Source: Mogibacterium neglectum
Lineage (GTDB): Bacteria; Bacillota; Clostridia; Peptostreptococcales; Anaerovoracaceae
Direction: 5' to 3'
Length of the DNA: 64,000 nucleotides
Assembly: GCF_030644205.1 (NCBI RefSeq)
Contig: NZ_CP128647.1
Coordinates: 682,001 to 746,000 of the forward strand
Positions 9,641 through 22,424 of this stretch are shown piece after piece. The number at the start of each line of letters is the position of its first letter. Position 1 is the first letter of the stretch. Both the position numbers and the translations under genes were made by a program. Under the pieces are notes generated by a model, which worked only from the letters and a program-made list of their open reading frames with translations, was not told the DNA's origin and searched no databases.

Positions 9641-12049
9641 ATGTTTAGAAGAAGGATTGTTGCTCTAAGTGTGTCTCTGGCGCTAGGTATTGTTGTTGCT
9701 GACATATTTATAAATAAGGGAAGTCCGGTTAAAGCTTTTTCGGTGACTGCACTATTTTTATTTTCTATTTATCGTGTAGTTTGCATAAGAACAGTGATAG
9801 AACAGGAAATCACAAGAAAATATATAAGAAGGGACACTATTCTTTGTGTATTTATATTCTGCGTCGGTTGTATGAATTATGCAATTCATGAACATGATAT
9901 GAAACCAATGATGCCTAATAAACTATCAAATTATAATTATATTGAGGGACGAGTAATAGATTATAAAGACAACGATAAAGGTCTTACGATTGATGTAAAA
10001 ACCTATTCGCTAGGGAATGAAACTATTGTTAGATGTCGGAAATTGAAAGGATTTATTAGAGGGAGAGGTGATGGCTTCAAAGCTAGAACAAATGCTGGCT
10101 ATAGTAATACAAAAATTAAATATAAAGACATGAATCATAAACTTGGAATGAAACTTTATGGAAAGCAAGTAAAGGTGCAGGGAATAATAAAAGTTCCGAC
10201 CGTAGCTCGTAATCCGGGATGTTTTGATTATAGGCGATATCTTCTGACCAAGAAGATTACATACATCATGAAAGTAACAAATATAAGCGAAATCAAGAGT
10301 GTGGAAACAAGCAAACTCTGGATTATGAGGCATTCTTTAAATAATACCAAAGAAGGGTTTGCAAGAAATGTATCGGATGGGAGAAATAAAGCATATGGAT
10401 TTATAAAAGGTGTAACCTTTGGAGATACCGACGACATAGATGAAGATACAATCAAGGAGTTTCGGGAAAATACTACGGCGCATGTACTTGCCGTTAGTGG
10501 ATTGCACGTTGGGGCAATATATGGGATGTTAAGACTCATGGCTATGGGGCGCCATGGAGGAATCGTAGGGATTATGACGATGATAGCAATGCTTGGATAT
10601 GGTGAACTCGCTACTTGGAATGTTTCGACTACAAGAGCGGTAATTCTTACATGTACTGCAATTATGGCCTTTTATCTAAAGCGTCCGTTTGATCTATTAT
10701 CTTCATTGGCTTTATCCTTTATAATGCTGCTGATATATAATCCATTCTTGCTTTTCAGCGCTAGCTTTCAGATGTCTTTTCTTGCGGTGTGTGGGATTGC
10801 TTTTTTCAATGATCCACTTAGCAGATTAACTGGAAAGAGAGGAGGATTTTTACTGGCAATTCAGCTCTCGATGATTCCTTATACGATGTTTACGTTTAAC
10901 AAAATTAACCCAATAGGATTTTTAATAAATGTACCGATTGTTGCATTAATAGGTATATTAGTGCCATTTTCCATATTCGGACTAGCTACGTACTCAATAA
11001 TCGGCAAAGCAGGAATAATAATAAAAAGCGAGATTTTTTATCTGACAGAAATCATAACTAGGCTCAATCACTTGCTTAATATGGGTGGTAAATACTCATA
11101 TTCCATTAGCTCTATGAAAATAGCGACGGTAATTTCAATCTATGCGTTACTATTCTATATATGTTCAGAGTTCAATATCGTTATGCTACTACGGAAACGT
11201 TATTTCGTCGTATTGCAATCATTAATACTCATTTTGTGTATGTCTATTACAGTAGGTGCTGCGTATCGAAATATATTTATGGAGTATGAATTAGTGTTTA
11301 TTGATGTCGGGCAAGGTGATGGAATACATATACGAACAGACAATTATGATGTGCTTCTAGATGGAGGCGGCGAAAAGAAACGGAATATAGGAGAGAAGGT
11401 ACTAAAAGAGTACTTTTTGAAGAATGGATGTAGCAATCTAGACATAAGTGTATTTACCCACATGCATATGGATCACTGCAAAGGTGCCATGGAGTTAGGC
11501 GAAGTGTATCCTGTAAAGCAGTATATGGTTCCATATCCATACAGATACCAAGTGAAAGGGAGGCATTTAAATTTAGTTAGATTTAAAGATAAGATAAGGC
11601 TTGCAAAAGGCGTTTGGATAGAAGCTATTTGGCCGATGGATGATAGGATAGCGACGAGTGAATCTGATGATAATGAATTAAATACCGTATACATACTACA
11701 CTATAATGGTATTAAGATAATGTTAACTGGGGACTTAGTTGAGGCAGATGAACTGGATATGATAGAATACTACAAATCTACTGACGTGTTAAAATGCGAT
11801 ATCCTCAAAGTAGCGCATCACGGAAGCAGGTATAGCTCTAATGAAAAGTTTATAGATGCTGTAAACCCGAGAATTGCAATTATCCAGGTTGGTGAACATA
11901 ATACATATGGCCATCCTAATGCAGGAGTAATAGAGCGCTTTAAAAAGCGTGGGATTAGTGTCTATAGAAATGATAAAGAAGGAGCTATTGGCGTAGATAT
12001 TAGTAACAACAAGATTAGAATCGATAGGATGATTAAGGATGTCATTTAA
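9641..12049 (+). CDS. comEC: ComEC/Rec2 DNA-uptake channel protein
   Basis: Polytopic membrane protein thought to carry single-stranded DNA across the membrane during natural transformation. About 802 residues from ATG 9641; a GTG at 9629 is also possible, and neither has a strong ribosome site. An N-terminal DUF4131/OB-like region is followed by the Competence domain (ENTTAHVLAVSGLHVGAIY) with many helices. A C-terminal metallo-beta-lactamase domain follows, with IDVGQGDGIHIRT, THMHMDHCKGA (metal-binding HxHxDH near residue 605) and LTGDL. Overlaps holA by 11 bases, a common bacterial pairing. Whether the organism is competent cannot be judged from one gene. Confidence 0.92.
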   Translation: MFRRRIVALSVSLALGIVVADIFINKGSPVKAFSVTALFLFSIYRVVCIRTVIEQEITRKYIRRDTILCVFIFCVGCMNYAIHEHDMKPMMPNKLSNYNYIEGRVIDYKDNDKGLTIDVKTYSLGNETIVRCRKLKGFIRGRGDGFKARTNAGYSNTKIKYKDMNHKLGMKLYGKQVKVQGIIKVPTVARNPGCFDYRRYLLTKKITYIMKVTNISEIKSVETSKLWIMRHSLNNTKEGFARNVSDGRNKAYGFIKGVTFGDTDDIDEDTIKEFRENTTAHVLAVSGLHVGAIYGMLRLMAMGRHGGIVGIMTMIAMLGYGELATWNVSTTRAVILTCTAIMAFYLKRPFDLLSSLALSFIMLLIYNPFLLFSASFQMSFLAVCGIAFFNDPLSRLTGKRGGFLLAIQLSMIPYTMFTFNKINPIGFLINVPIVALIGILVPFSIFGLATYSIIGKAGIIIKSEIFYLTEIITRLNHLLNMGGKYSYSISSMKIATVISIYALLFYICSEFNIVMLLRKRYFVVLQSLILILCMSITVGAAYRNIFMEYELVFIDVGQGDGIHIRTDNYDVLLDGGGEKKRNIGEKVLKEYFLKNGCSNLDISVFTHMHMDHCKGAMELGEVYPVKQYMVPYPYRYQVKGRHLNLVRFKDKIRLAKGVWIEAIWPMDDRIATSESDDNELNTVYILHYNGIKIMLTGDLVEADELDMIEYYKSTDVLKCDILKVAHHGSRYSSNEKFIDAVNPRIAIIQVGEHNTYGHPNAGVIERFKKRGISVYRNDKEGAIGVDISNNKIRIDRMIKDVI

Positions 12050-13088
12050 AGAGTTTAGTAAAGACATAAAGAGTGGTGTAATAGGCAGTAACATTTTTCT
12101 CTATGGCGAAGAGGGATTCCTTACCGCCTGGGCTGTAAAGGGCATTATAGAAAATAATTCGAGTGAGGCTGACAGAAACTACGTAGTAACAGATCTCGAT
12201 GGAGAGAATATAACAGCACAGGAAATCGTTGAAACTGCTAATACCATGACAATGTTTACCAACACAAGAGTGTTGACGGTTAAAAATTATCAGCCGTTAA
12301 TAAAAAAGAGCGCCGTAACTGAAACTACTCCGATTCTCGAGTATCTCAGCAACCCAAATCCATCGACGATTCTCTTATTTTATCTGGAGCCACTTGCGAG
12401 CCCTGGCAAGAAGGAGAAGTTAAATGCTTTTGCTACCAAAATATCTGGGTTATGTAGTACATATAATTTCGAGAGGCTGAATCTAGCGGAACTTAAATCA
12501 TTTGTAAACAAGCGAATTCGCTCAGCTGGCAAGTTGATTGGTGCTCGCGATATGGATTATCTTGTAGATATCTCTGGCTATCTCAATAATGACAGTGAAT
12601 ATGATCTATACAGGATGGAATCGGACCTTACGAAGCTAGTCAATGCTTCTGATGAAGATACTGTATCAAAGCAGCTCATAGAAGAGATAATGATTGGTGA
12701 TAAGGATAGATTCGTGTTTAACTTCATTGACTATTTACTAGCTGGTAAGAAGAGCATGGCTATGCAGCTTCTCATAAACACCATTTCTGCTGGTGAAAAC
12801 TCAAAAGGTAAAGGAAATGTATTCTCACTTGCATCTACATTAATAGGCCAGTTTGAGATTATGTATGATTCACTTGAACTAGATGATGAGGGCATGCCAA
12901 TCAAAGCTATGGCTAAGAACCTTGGAGTGAATGAGTATCGTCTCAAAAAGGCGTACGCTGCAGCTAGAAAAGTTGGTAAGTCTAAGATTAAGAAAGCCTT
13001 GATTGAACTATACGATACTGATAGATTGCTAAAGTCAGGTGAGATGGATAAGAATACATCACTTGAACTATTTGTATTTAACTGGTAG
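12039..13088 (+). CDS. holA: DNA polymerase III delta subunit
   Basis: Clamp-loader subunit that opens the sliding clamp. 349 residues, the usual length. N-terminal AAA+-like fold without Walker A (IFLYGEEGFLTAWAVKGI), middle segment TMFTNTRVLTVKNYQPL and a C-terminal helical collar (LIGQFEIMYDS, LKKAYAAARKVGKSKIKKAL) typical of HolA. Starts inside the end of comEC, so the two are translationally coupled. Followed by a strong hairpin. Confidence 0.9.
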   Translation: MSFKEFSKDIKSGVIGSNIFLYGEEGFLTAWAVKGIIENNSSEADRNYVVTDLDGENITAQEIVETANTMTMFTNTRVLTVKNYQPLIKKSAVTETTPILEYLSNPNPSTILLFYLEPLASPGKKEKLNAFATKISGLCSTYNFERLNLAELKSFVNKRIRSAGKLIGARDMDYLVDISGYLNNDSEYDLYRMESDLTKLVNASDEDTVSKQLIEEIMIGDKDRFVFNFIDYLLAGKKSMAMQLLINTISAGENSKGKGNVFSLASTLIGQFEIMYDSLELDDEGMPIKAMAKNLGVNEYRLKKAYAAARKVGKSKIKKALIELYDTDRLLKSGEMDKNTSLELFVFNW

Positions 13089-13137
13089 CTAATGTAAAAG
13101 TACACAAAAATCACCGACGATAAACTGGATAAACGGA

Positions 13138-13167
13138 AAAAGCTTGAGGCATAGCCTCAAGCTTTAT
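13138..13167. terminator. Bidirectional terminator between holA and recN
   Basis: Perfect 11-bp stem AAGCTTGAGGC / GCCTCAAGCTT with a 3-base loop and A/T tracts on both sides. It overlaps the last codon of the converging recN. Confidence 0.9.
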
Positions 13168-14783
13168 TGTTTAACTGATGCGACTAGCTCTCTAGCAGCT
13201 TCAAGTGCATTGATACTGTCTGGAGCACCGCTTATTAATCTCGCAAGCATCTCAAGTTTTCCTGACTCATCTAGGTGTTCGATAACTGTGTGAGATTTTC
13301 CATCTGAAATCTCTTTTTCAATCGAGAAGTTATCATCTCCAGAAGCGGCAATTTGAGGTAGGTGAGTGATACATAATATCTGTCTATGATTGGCAATCTC
13401 GCTAAGTTTATGACCTACCACAAGTGCGGTCTTACCGCTAATTCCAGTATCGATTTCGTCGAAAATCATGGTCTCAACGCTGTCACTACTACCGATGATG
13501 TGCTTGAAGGCTAGCATAATTCGAGAAATCTCGCCACCAGAGGCAATCTTTGCCATCGGTCTCAGAGGTTCACCTGGGTTTGTAGATATGAGGAATTCAA
13601 CACCGTCATATCCCAGGTCAGAGATGTCATCCTGCCTTGTTATCTCAATCTTGAATTCGGAATTTGCAAAAGCAAGAGCCTGAAGTTCCTTGATCATCCC
13701 TCTTTCTAGTGAAGCAGCATTGGCCTTTCTAATATTGCTAACTATGTCAGCCTGCGCTTCAAGTTCGCTGTACCTCTTGTCTATCAGTTCAGTAAGTCTT
13801 TTTTTCTCATCGTCAAGATTACGGATTACGCTAAGCTTACTATCGAGCTCTTCTTTGTATGCGATAATCTCTTCGATGCTCATATTGTATTTTCGCTTAG
13901 CATCCTCAATTACACTTAGCCTAGACGATACAAGATCTATCTCTTCCTCTGAGAAGTTGATAGATTCACTTGTATTCCTAAGGTTAGAAGAGATATCCTC
14001 AAGGCTATAGTATAGCTCAGAGAAACTCTCTGATAGTTCACCGAGCTCTTCGCTGTATGATGCGATACCCTGAAGCTGATTCATACATGAGCCAAGAACA
14101 CTGAGTACCGAAGGGTCATCAGTTAGCTTGCTATATGAACCGGCAACGGCCTCGTATATTCGCTCGCTGTTACGCATCAATTCTAGCTGCTCTCTTAATT
14201 CGTCATCTTCACCAGCCTGCAAATCAAGGTTGTCTATGTAGTCAAATTCGAACTGATAGAAGTCCTGCTGTCTACGCGATTCTGACTCGCTTCGGAGTAG
14301 CTGATCGTATTCACGTTTGACTTCATGATAGAGTTTATAAAGGTCACTAAGCTTAGCGAGCTCCAGTTCGATAGATTCGTGATTGTAGCTATCGGTGATG
14401 AGTATATGGTTGTCTGGATCTAGTATCTGCTGATTGTCGTACTGTCCATGGATATCGACGAATTCACTGCAAAAATCTCTTAGCTTTGTCAAAGAAACTA
14501 TCTCGCCATTGAGCTTTGCAACACTTTTTCCTGACCTAAGAAGCTCTCGTGAGATAATAACATCTTCATCTCCAATATGCCCGACAACTTGAATAAGAGC
14601 TTTATCTGTGCCATTTCTTATCATAGAAATATCAGCACGGTCCCCGAGGGCTGTGCTGATGGCCTGCACTAGTACAGATTTACCAGATCCCGTCTCACCG
14701 GTGATGATATTGAGAGAGGAACCAAGGTCAAATGCCATATGTTCAATTGTCGCAAAATTAGTAATTTCAATACGATCGAGCAT
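13164..14783 (-). CDS. recN: DNA repair protein RecN
   Basis: SMC-like ATPase that acts early at double-strand breaks. 539 residues, slightly shorter than the usual ~555. N-terminal Walker A GETGSGKSVLVQAI, a long coiled-coil middle (residues ~160-370), then the ABC signature region IASGGEISRIMLAFKHI and Walker B ETMIFDEIDTGISG followed by CITHLPQIAA. Lies 20 bases downstream of argR on the same strand, a widespread Firmicute arrangement. Confidence 0.95.
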   Translation of the reverse strand: MLDRIEITNFATIEHMAFDLGSSLNIITGETGSGKSVLVQAISTALGDRADISMIRNGTDKALIQVVGHIGDEDVIISRELLRSGKSVAKLNGEIVSLTKLRDFCSEFVDIHGQYDNQQILDPDNHILITDSYNHESIELELAKLSDLYKLYHEVKREYDQLLRSESESRRQQDFYQFEFDYIDNLDLQAGEDDELREQLELMRNSERIYEAVAGSYSKLTDDPSVLSVLGSCMNQLQGIASYSEELGELSESFSELYYSLEDISSNLRNTSESINFSEEEIDLVSSRLSVIEDAKRKYNMSIEEIIAYKEELDSKLSVIRNLDDEKKRLTELIDKRYSELEAQADIVSNIRKANAASLERGMIKELQALAFANSEFKIEITRQDDISDLGYDGVEFLISTNPGEPLRPMAKIASGGEISRIMLAFKHIIGSSDSVETMIFDEIDTGISGKTALVVGHKLSEIANHRQILCITHLPQIAASGDDNFSIEKEISDGKSHTVIEHLDESGKLEMLARLISGAPDSINALEAARELVASVKQ

Positions 14784-14803
14784 TAAGATACCTCAATTTT
14801 AAT

Positions 14804-15262
14804 TTATTCTCTTAGGGCAATCATGTCTTCGAACACTTTGAGAATTGTTGCAACATATTCTTCATGTTCAGCAATAATAAGTAGAGTGTTATCTCCTGCA
14901 ACTGAGCCCACAACGTGTTCGAGTTTCAGACAGTCGATGGCTTCTGCTGCAGCATTTCCGCAACCAGAAAGTGTCTTTACCACGATGAGATTTTGTGCCG
15001 AGGCATAGGAGACGATAGTCTCTCTAAAAATTTTGATAAACCTTTCAGAAATCGGCTGAATGTCGAACTTTCCGGATGTGTACTTATAGCGATCCTTATC
15101 TATTGATACTTTAACGAGCTGTAGCTCCTTAATGTCTCTAGATATAGTCGCTTGAGTTACTTTGTAGCCTTCCTGCTCGAGTAGATCCTGTAGCTGATCT
15201 TGTGTCTCTACTACGTGCTTTTGGATTAGTTCTAATATCTTATTCTGTCTTGAGTAACGCAT
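14804..15262 (-). CDS. argR: Arginine repressor
   Basis: Arginine-responsive repressor/activator of arginine metabolism genes; 152 residues from the ATG preceded by GGAGGACAG. N-terminal winged helix (MRYSRQNKILELI ... TQATISRDIKELQLVKV) and C-terminal oligomerisation/arginine-binding domain (GCGNAAAEAID, VGSVAGDNTLLII). An in-frame extension further upstream has no ribosome site and is rejected. Upstream of recN in the same transcription unit. Confidence 0.95.
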   Translation of the reverse strand: MRYSRQNKILELIQKHVVETQDQLQDLLEQEGYKVTQATISRDIKELQLVKVSIDKDRYKYTSGKFDIQPISERFIKIFRETIVSYASAQNLIVVKTLSGCGNAAAEAIDCLKLEHVVGSVAGDNTLLIIAEHEEYVATILKVFEDMIALRE

Positions 15263-15417
15263 CTGTCCTCCTAATGATAAAAAGGTTTTCTGTACACAAC
15301 ACACAATAAATTATAGCATAAATTTGCAAGTGAATGAATAAATACGAAACATTAACGCTCGTTGTCTTGATTAATAGACAAAACAGCCTATTTTTGGTAA
15401 AATGTCGGAGGTGATTA
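15263..15417. promoter_or_regulatory. Divergent promoter region between argR and ruvC
   Basis: 155 bases separating divergent units. An imperfect ARG-box-like stretch (TGAATGAATAAATACG, about 15331-15346) could allow autoregulation by ArgR, but the second half-site is poor. No clear -35/-10 pair was identified. Confidence 0.3.
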
Positions 15418-15909
15418 ATGATGAGAATTATAGGAATAGACCCAGGTTATGCCATCATGGGATATGGCATTTTAGACTATAATGGCAACCGCTTTAAGAC
15501 CGTCCATTACGGTTCAATAGAGACAAAGGCGGGAGTGCCGATGCCTGAGCGGTTAAAGTTGCTCTACGACGGGCTGACTGAAATAATTCAGGAGTACAAG
15601 CCAGACGAAGCGTCGATAGAGGAGCTTTTTTTTAATAGAAATGTTACGACGGCTATCGGCGTAGGAGAAGCACGGGGAATCGCTCTGCTCGCATGCGTTG
15701 AAGGTGGGCTTTCGGTGTCTGAATACACACCAATGCAGATTAAACAAGCACTTGTAGGCTACGGAAAGGCGGAGAAGAAGCAGGTTCAGACGATGGTCAA
15801 AACTATACTGAATCTAAAGGAAGTCCCTAAGCCTGACGATACAGCTGACGCAGTTGCTGCTGCTATCTGTCACGCACATTCGCGTAATTCCAAAGTGATT
15901 GGGAGATAA
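15418..15909 (+). CDS. ruvC: Holliday junction resolvase RuvC
   Basis: Endonuclease that cuts Holliday junctions symmetrically. 163 residues. Catalytic acidic residues are visible: Asp8 in IIGIDPGYAIMGYG, the Glu pair in ASIEELFFNRN (~68-69), and C-terminal Asp residues in KPDDTADAVAAAICH. GGAGGT precedes the start; a second ATG immediately follows, so the first residue is uncertain. First gene of ruvC-ruvA-ruvB-queA-tgt-rlmD. Confidence 0.96.
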   Translation: MMRIIGIDPGYAIMGYGILDYNGNRFKTVHYGSIETKAGVPMPERLKLLYDGLTEIIQEYKPDEASIEELFFNRNVTTAIGVGEARGIALLACVEGGLSVSEYTPMQIKQALVGYGKAEKKQVQTMVKTILNLKEVPKPDDTADAVAAAICHAHSRNSKVIGR

Positions 15910-15915
15910 GAGATA

Positions 15916-16515
15916 ATGATAAGAAATATCAAAGGTGAATACCTTTATTATGACCAGGGATCAATGATTATCGAGACGAGTGGAGGAATCGGTTTTCGCA
16001 TATACGTTGCGGATACTTCGCCACTACTTCTCCATCGAGAGGGTGATATCATAAATATATTTACGTACATGCAGGTCAAGGAAGATGGCATGTCGCTTTA
16101 TGGTTTCTCTAAGCTTGATTCTTTGAATCTGTTCGAACAGCTAATCACCGTAAAAGGTGTTGGCCCAAAGGCGGGTCTCGCGATTATGTCGACGGGGTCA
16201 GCTGATGAGATTAAATACAGTATAGCTAATAAGGATGCTACCGCAATTGCTAAGGCGCAGGGTGTAGGTAAGAAGACTGCAGAGCGTGTAATTCTTGAGC
16301 TATGCGATAAGGTTGACACGGTTCCTATGCCAGATATGGGAGGAGCGACTCCAGTTTCTATTCCTGGGCTTGATAAAGCGAGGCAGGAAGCTGTTATGGC
16401 ACTCACTACACTTGGTTATTCGAAAACTGAGGCTGAAGAGGCAATCGGTCATGTAACCGATGAGGGACTTGATGCGGAGACTTACATCAAGAAAGCTCTT
16501 AAGTATCTGCTATAG
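15916..16515 (+). CDS. ruvA: Holliday junction branch-migration protein RuvA
   Basis: DNA-binding tetramer that holds the junction for the RuvB motor. 199 residues: N-terminal OB fold (MIRNIKGEYLYYDQG), two helix-hairpin-helix motifs (LITVKGVGPKAGLAIM and AKAQGVGKKTAERVILEL) and a C-terminal RuvB-interacting domain (ALTTLGYSKTEAEEAI). 6 bases after ruvC. Confidence 0.96.
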   Translation: MIRNIKGEYLYYDQGSMIIETSGGIGFRIYVADTSPLLLHREGDIINIFTYMQVKEDGMSLYGFSKLDSLNLFEQLITVKGVGPKAGLAIMSTGSADEIKYSIANKDATAIAKAQGVGKKTAERVILELCDKVDTVPMPDMGGATPVSIPGLDKARQEAVMALTTLGYSKTEAEEAIGHVTDEGLDAETYIKKALKYLL

Positions 16516-16530
16516 AAGAAGGATTGGGAA

Positions 16531-17538
16531 ATGCTAGATAACATCACATCGACTAAGGTTATACCGAATGAGATAAACGGGGAGTTCACGCTCAGACCAC
16601 AGTACCTAAGTGAGTACTGCGGTCAGTCAGTTGCTAAGGAGAACTTGTCTATATATATTGAAGCTGCTAAGAAGCGCGGTGAGTCACTAGACCACGTGCT
16701 TTTCTACGGACCTCCAGGTCTTGGAAAGACTACACTTGCAAATATTATTGCAAATGAACTTGGAGTAGACATCAAGATTACGTCAGGACCCGCAATCAGC
16801 AGGGCCGGCGACTTAGCCGCTATTCTTACGAATTTAAATGAGAATGACGTCCTATTCATTGATGAGATTCATAGGCTAAATCGTTCGGTTGAAGAGGTCC
16901 TGTATTCCGCTATGGAAGACTTTGCACTAGATATCATTATCGGAAAAGGACCTGCTGCGAGATCGCTACGAATCGATATCGCAAAATTTACATTAGTAGG
17001 AGCTACGACGAGGGCAGGAAGCCTTTCGGCGCCCCTAAGAGACAGATTTGGAATAATTACAAAATTTGAATTCTATACTCACGAAGAAATCAGAAATATT
17101 CTACTTCGCTCTGCAAAGGTTCTCGGCATAGAGATAGACGATGAGTCTCTCGATGAATTAGCTAGCAGATCGAGAGGGACACCAAGAATCGGAAATAGAC
17201 TGCTCAAGAGGGTTAGGGATTTTAGTGAAGTCATAAGTGATGGACAGCTTAATATCGAAGTGACACGTAAAGCACTAGAAGCACTAGGCGTGGACGAACT
17301 CGGACTGGATAAGCTAGACAGGCAGATCCTCGAGACGATAATCAAGAGCTTTGGCGGTGGACCGGTTGGAATTGAAACTATTGCTAGTGCGATCGGCGAA
17401 GAGAGGGTGACACTCGAGGATGTCAATGAACCGTTCCTCATTCAGTCAGACCTCATGTACCGTACGCAGAAGGGACGTATGGTTACTAAGCTTGCATATG
17501 AATACCTAGGACTGATGTCCTATTACAAAGAAGATTAA
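16531..17538 (+). CDS. ruvB: Holliday junction branch-migration ATPase RuvB
   Basis: Hexameric AAA+ motor. 335 residues. Walker [19 protein letters not shown], Walker [12 protein letters not shown], sensor region [20 protein letters not shown] and a C-terminal winged helix ([16 protein letters not shown]). Follows ruvA by 15 bases. Confidence 0.97.
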   Translation: MLDNITSTKVIPNEINGEFTLRPQYLSEYCGQSVAKENLSIYIEAAKKRGESLDHVLFYGPPGLGKTTLANIIANELGVDIKITSGPAISRAGDLAAILTNLNENDVLFIDEIHRLNRSVEEVLYSAMEDFALDIIIGKGPAARSLRIDIAKFTLVGATTRAGSLSAPLRDRFGIITKFEFYTHEEIRNILLRSAKVLGIEIDDESLDELASRSRGTPRIGNRLLKRVRDFSEVISDGQLNIEVTRKALEALGVDELGLDKLDRQILETIIKSFGGGPVGIETIASAIGEERVTLEDVNEPFLIQSDLMYRTQKGRMVTKLAYEYLGLMSYYKED

Positions 17539-17614
17539 TAAGGGGCGCGGCGGATATGTGCTATATGTATCCGTAATCGCGCCTCGCTGATTAGAACTGG
17601 AGAATACAGAACAA

Positions 17615-18664
17615 ATGAGACTAGAAGATTTTGATTACGAGCTTCCGAGAGAGCTAATCGCCCAGACACCTTCGCTAAAAAGGGATGAGTGCAGGATGAT
17701 GGTGCTCGATAGAGCTAAGAATACGATAGAGCATAGACATTTCTACGATATTCTAGAGTACCTGCATGAAGGCGACTGTCTTGTCGTAAATGATTCGAGG
17801 GTAATTCCTGCAAGACTATACGGAATCAAGGAGAGGACAGGTGCGCATATTGAGCTACTTCTCATAAAACGCCTAGATGGTGATAAGTGGGAGAGCCTGG
17901 TTAAGCCTGGAAAGAGACTTAAGGAAGGCGATACAGTGGTTCTAGATGAGAACAAGCTTTTTAAGGCACACATCTTAGGTTTTAAAGATAAAGAAAACGG
18001 AACACGTATAATAGAGTTTGAATACGAAGGGATATTCATGGAGCGACTCGAAGAAATCGGAAGTATGCCGCTTCCACCATACATCGAACGAGACGCAGGT
18101 AATGACGATAAGGAGAGATATCAAACCGTATATAGCAAGGTAGATGGGTCTGTGGCTGCTCCGACGGCAGGTCTTCATTTTACAGATGAACTACTTGAGA
18201 AGGTGAGGGAAAAAGGCGTTGAAATCGCATACGTAACACTTCATGTCGGCATCGGAACCTTTAGACCGGTCAAGGTGGACAACATCGAGGACCACAAGAT
18301 GCATTTTGAGGAATATACCATAGACCCTGAAACGGCAGAAACTATAAACCGAGCAATTAGAGATGGTAGAAGGATTATATCTGTTGGTACGACATCGACG
18401 AGAACTCTCGAGAGTGCTGCAAAGCAGGTTGACGGGGTGTGGCAGATTGAGAGCGGACATAGCAGCACAGGGATATTCATTTATCCGGGGTATAAATATA
18501 AGGTCGTAGATGGACTTATTACAAATTTCCACCTTCCAAAGTCGACTCTGATCATGCTCGTCTCGGCGCTATATGATAGGGAGCACATTCTTGCGGCTTA
18601 TGAAGAGGCTGTGCGTGAGAGATATAAGTTCTTTAGCTACGGCGATGCGATGTTTATAAAGTAG
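17615..18664 (+). CDS. queA: S-adenosylmethionine:tRNA ribosyltransferase-isomerase
   Basis: Adds the epoxycyclopentane-type ring precursor from SAM to preQ1-modified tRNA in queuosine synthesis. 349 residues. Recognisable stretches: [19 protein letters not shown] at the start, [37 protein letters not shown] and [16 protein letters not shown]. Separated from ruvB by 76 bases that contain an imperfect GC-rich inverted repeat without a U-tract, so read-through is likely. Works with the next gene, tgt. Confidence 0.96.
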   Translation: MRLEDFDYELPRELIAQTPSLKRDECRMMVLDRAKNTIEHRHFYDILEYLHEGDCLVVNDSRVIPARLYGIKERTGAHIELLLIKRLDGDKWESLVKPGKRLKEGDTVVLDENKLFKAHILGFKDKENGTRIIEFEYEGIFMERLEEIGSMPLPPYIERDAGNDDKERYQTVYSKVDGSVAAPTAGLHFTDELLEKVREKGVEIAYVTLHVGIGTFRPVKVDNIEDHKMHFEEYTIDPETAETINRAIRDGRRIISVGTTSTRTLESAAKQVDGVWQIESGHSSTGIFIYPGYKYKVVDGLITNFHLPKSTLIMLVSALYDREHILAAYEEAVRERYKFFSYGDAMFIK

Positions 18665-21257
<2,593 letters not shown>

Positions 21258-21275
21258 TAGAAATGGAGGGTATTT

Positions 21276-21557
21276 ATGAGATGGATATTAAAAATAATCT
21301 TATTTCCAATTAGATTGCTGTTAAGTATCCTCACTGCATTTCTGACATTCCTGCTCGGCATAGGAACAACTATTCTATATTTATTGATGCTGATGTGTAT
21401 CGTTGCTGCAATAGGATCATTTATACAAAAAGATATATCACTTGGAATTGAGGCGTTGGTATTAGGATTTTTGTTAAGTCCTTATGGAATACCGATGGTC
21501 GGAGTAGCTGTTATAGCATTCCTTCAGGGAATCAATGAAGCAATAAAATCAATCTAA
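21276..21557 (+). CDS. Small membrane protein, CD1845-like
   Basis: 93 residues, almost entirely hydrophobic, with two to three likely membrane helices. GGAGGG precedes the start. It occupies the first position after the integration site, as the small CD1845-type protein does in CTn5-like elements. Function unknown. Confidence 0.65.
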   Translation: MRWILKIILFPIRLLLSILTAFLTFLLGIGTTILYLLMLMCIVAAIGSFIQKDISLGIEALVLGFLLSPYGIPMVGVAVIAFLQGINEAIKSI

Positions 21558-21581
21558 AAAAATTCATACAAATGGTTACCA

Positions 21582-21613
21582 AAGGCGATAGAAGAAAAAC
21601 TATCGTCTTTTTC
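21582..21613 (+). terminator. Hairpin with U-tract upstream of the ICE replication gene
   Basis: Stem AAGGCGATAG / CTATCGTCTT (one G-U pair), 8-base loop, then TTTTCTTT. It ends ~31 bases before the repA start, closer to that gene than to the previous one. It may therefore be an attenuator. Same stem family as the hairpins at 45558 and 47519. Confidence 0.75.
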
Positions 21614-21644
21614 TTTGCCAATTTTTAAGGAGGGAGGTGAAGCG

Positions 21645-22424
21645 ATGGACTTTGACTATTTCTATAACAGAGAAGCGGAAAGATTTAACTTTCTAAAAGT
21701 ACCGGAGATATTGGTAGACGGAGAAGAATTTAAGGGATTATCCGCTGAAGCGATTATCCTTTATTCCATGCTTCTGAAACGGACAGGAATGTCTTTTAAG
21801 AATAACTGGATAGACAAAGATGGCAGGGTATTTATCTATTTTACTGTTGAAGAAATTATGAGAAGAAGAAATATCTCAAAGCCGACAGCTATAAAAACAT
21901 TAGATGAACTCGATATGAAGAAAGGAATCGGACTGATTGAAAGAGTAAGACTTGGGCTTGGTAAGCCGAATGTCATATATGTTAAAGACTTTATGAGCAT
22001 ATTAGCGGTAAAAGAAAATGACTTTCAGAAGTCAAAAAACTTAACTTCAGAAGTAAAAGATTTTAACCTCAGAAGTAAAGAAAATGAACTTCAGGAAGTT
22101 CAAAATCTTGACTCTAACTATATAGAGAATAATAAGAGTAAGTATAGTAAGAGAGAATATAGTTTTGGTGAAAACGGGCTTGGAACATTTCAAAATGTAT
22201 TTTTAACGGCAGAAGATATATCCGATTTACAAATCATAATGAACTCACAGCTTGATAATTACATTGAGAGATTATCTGCATATATCAAAAGCACCGGAAA
22301 GACCTATAAAGACCATAAAGCGACAATCCTTTCTTGGTTTTATAAAGATCAGGGGAGAGGAAAAGAAGTGAAAACATCAAATATCCCGACATGGGAAGAA
22401 TATGATAAAGGAGAACACCTATGA
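21645..22424 (+). CDS. Replication initiator protein A (RepA_N type)
   Basis: 259 residues from ATG 21645, preceded by AAGGAGGGAGGTG. The N-terminal winged-helix domain (FNFLKVPEILV ... LSAEAIILYSMLLKRTGMS ... MRRRNISKPTAIKTLDEL) is the RepA_N/replication-initiator signature. The C-terminal segment (IKSTGKTYKDHKATILSWF ... YDKGEHL) resembles the end of the E2 replication protein at 43182. Overlaps the DnaC-like gene by 4 bases. Probably starts rolling or theta replication of the excised ICE. Confidence 0.85.
   Translation: MDFDYFYNREAERFNFLKVPEILVDGEEFKGLSAEAIILYSMLLKRTGMSFKNNWIDKDGRVFIYFTVEEIMRRRNISKPTAIKTLDELDMKKGIGLIERVRLGLGKPNVIYVKDFMSILAVKENDFQKSKNLTSEVKDFNLRSKENELQEVQNLDSNYIENNKSKYSKREYSFGENGLGTFQNVFLTAEDISDLQIIMNSQLDNYIERLSAYIKSTGKTYKDHKATILSWFYKDQGRGKEVKTSNIPTWEEYDKGEHL

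Noticed and set aside
17539-17614. Terminator between ruvB and queA
   Set aside because: The GC-rich inverted repeat is imperfect and lacks a U-tract; the operon probably continues.
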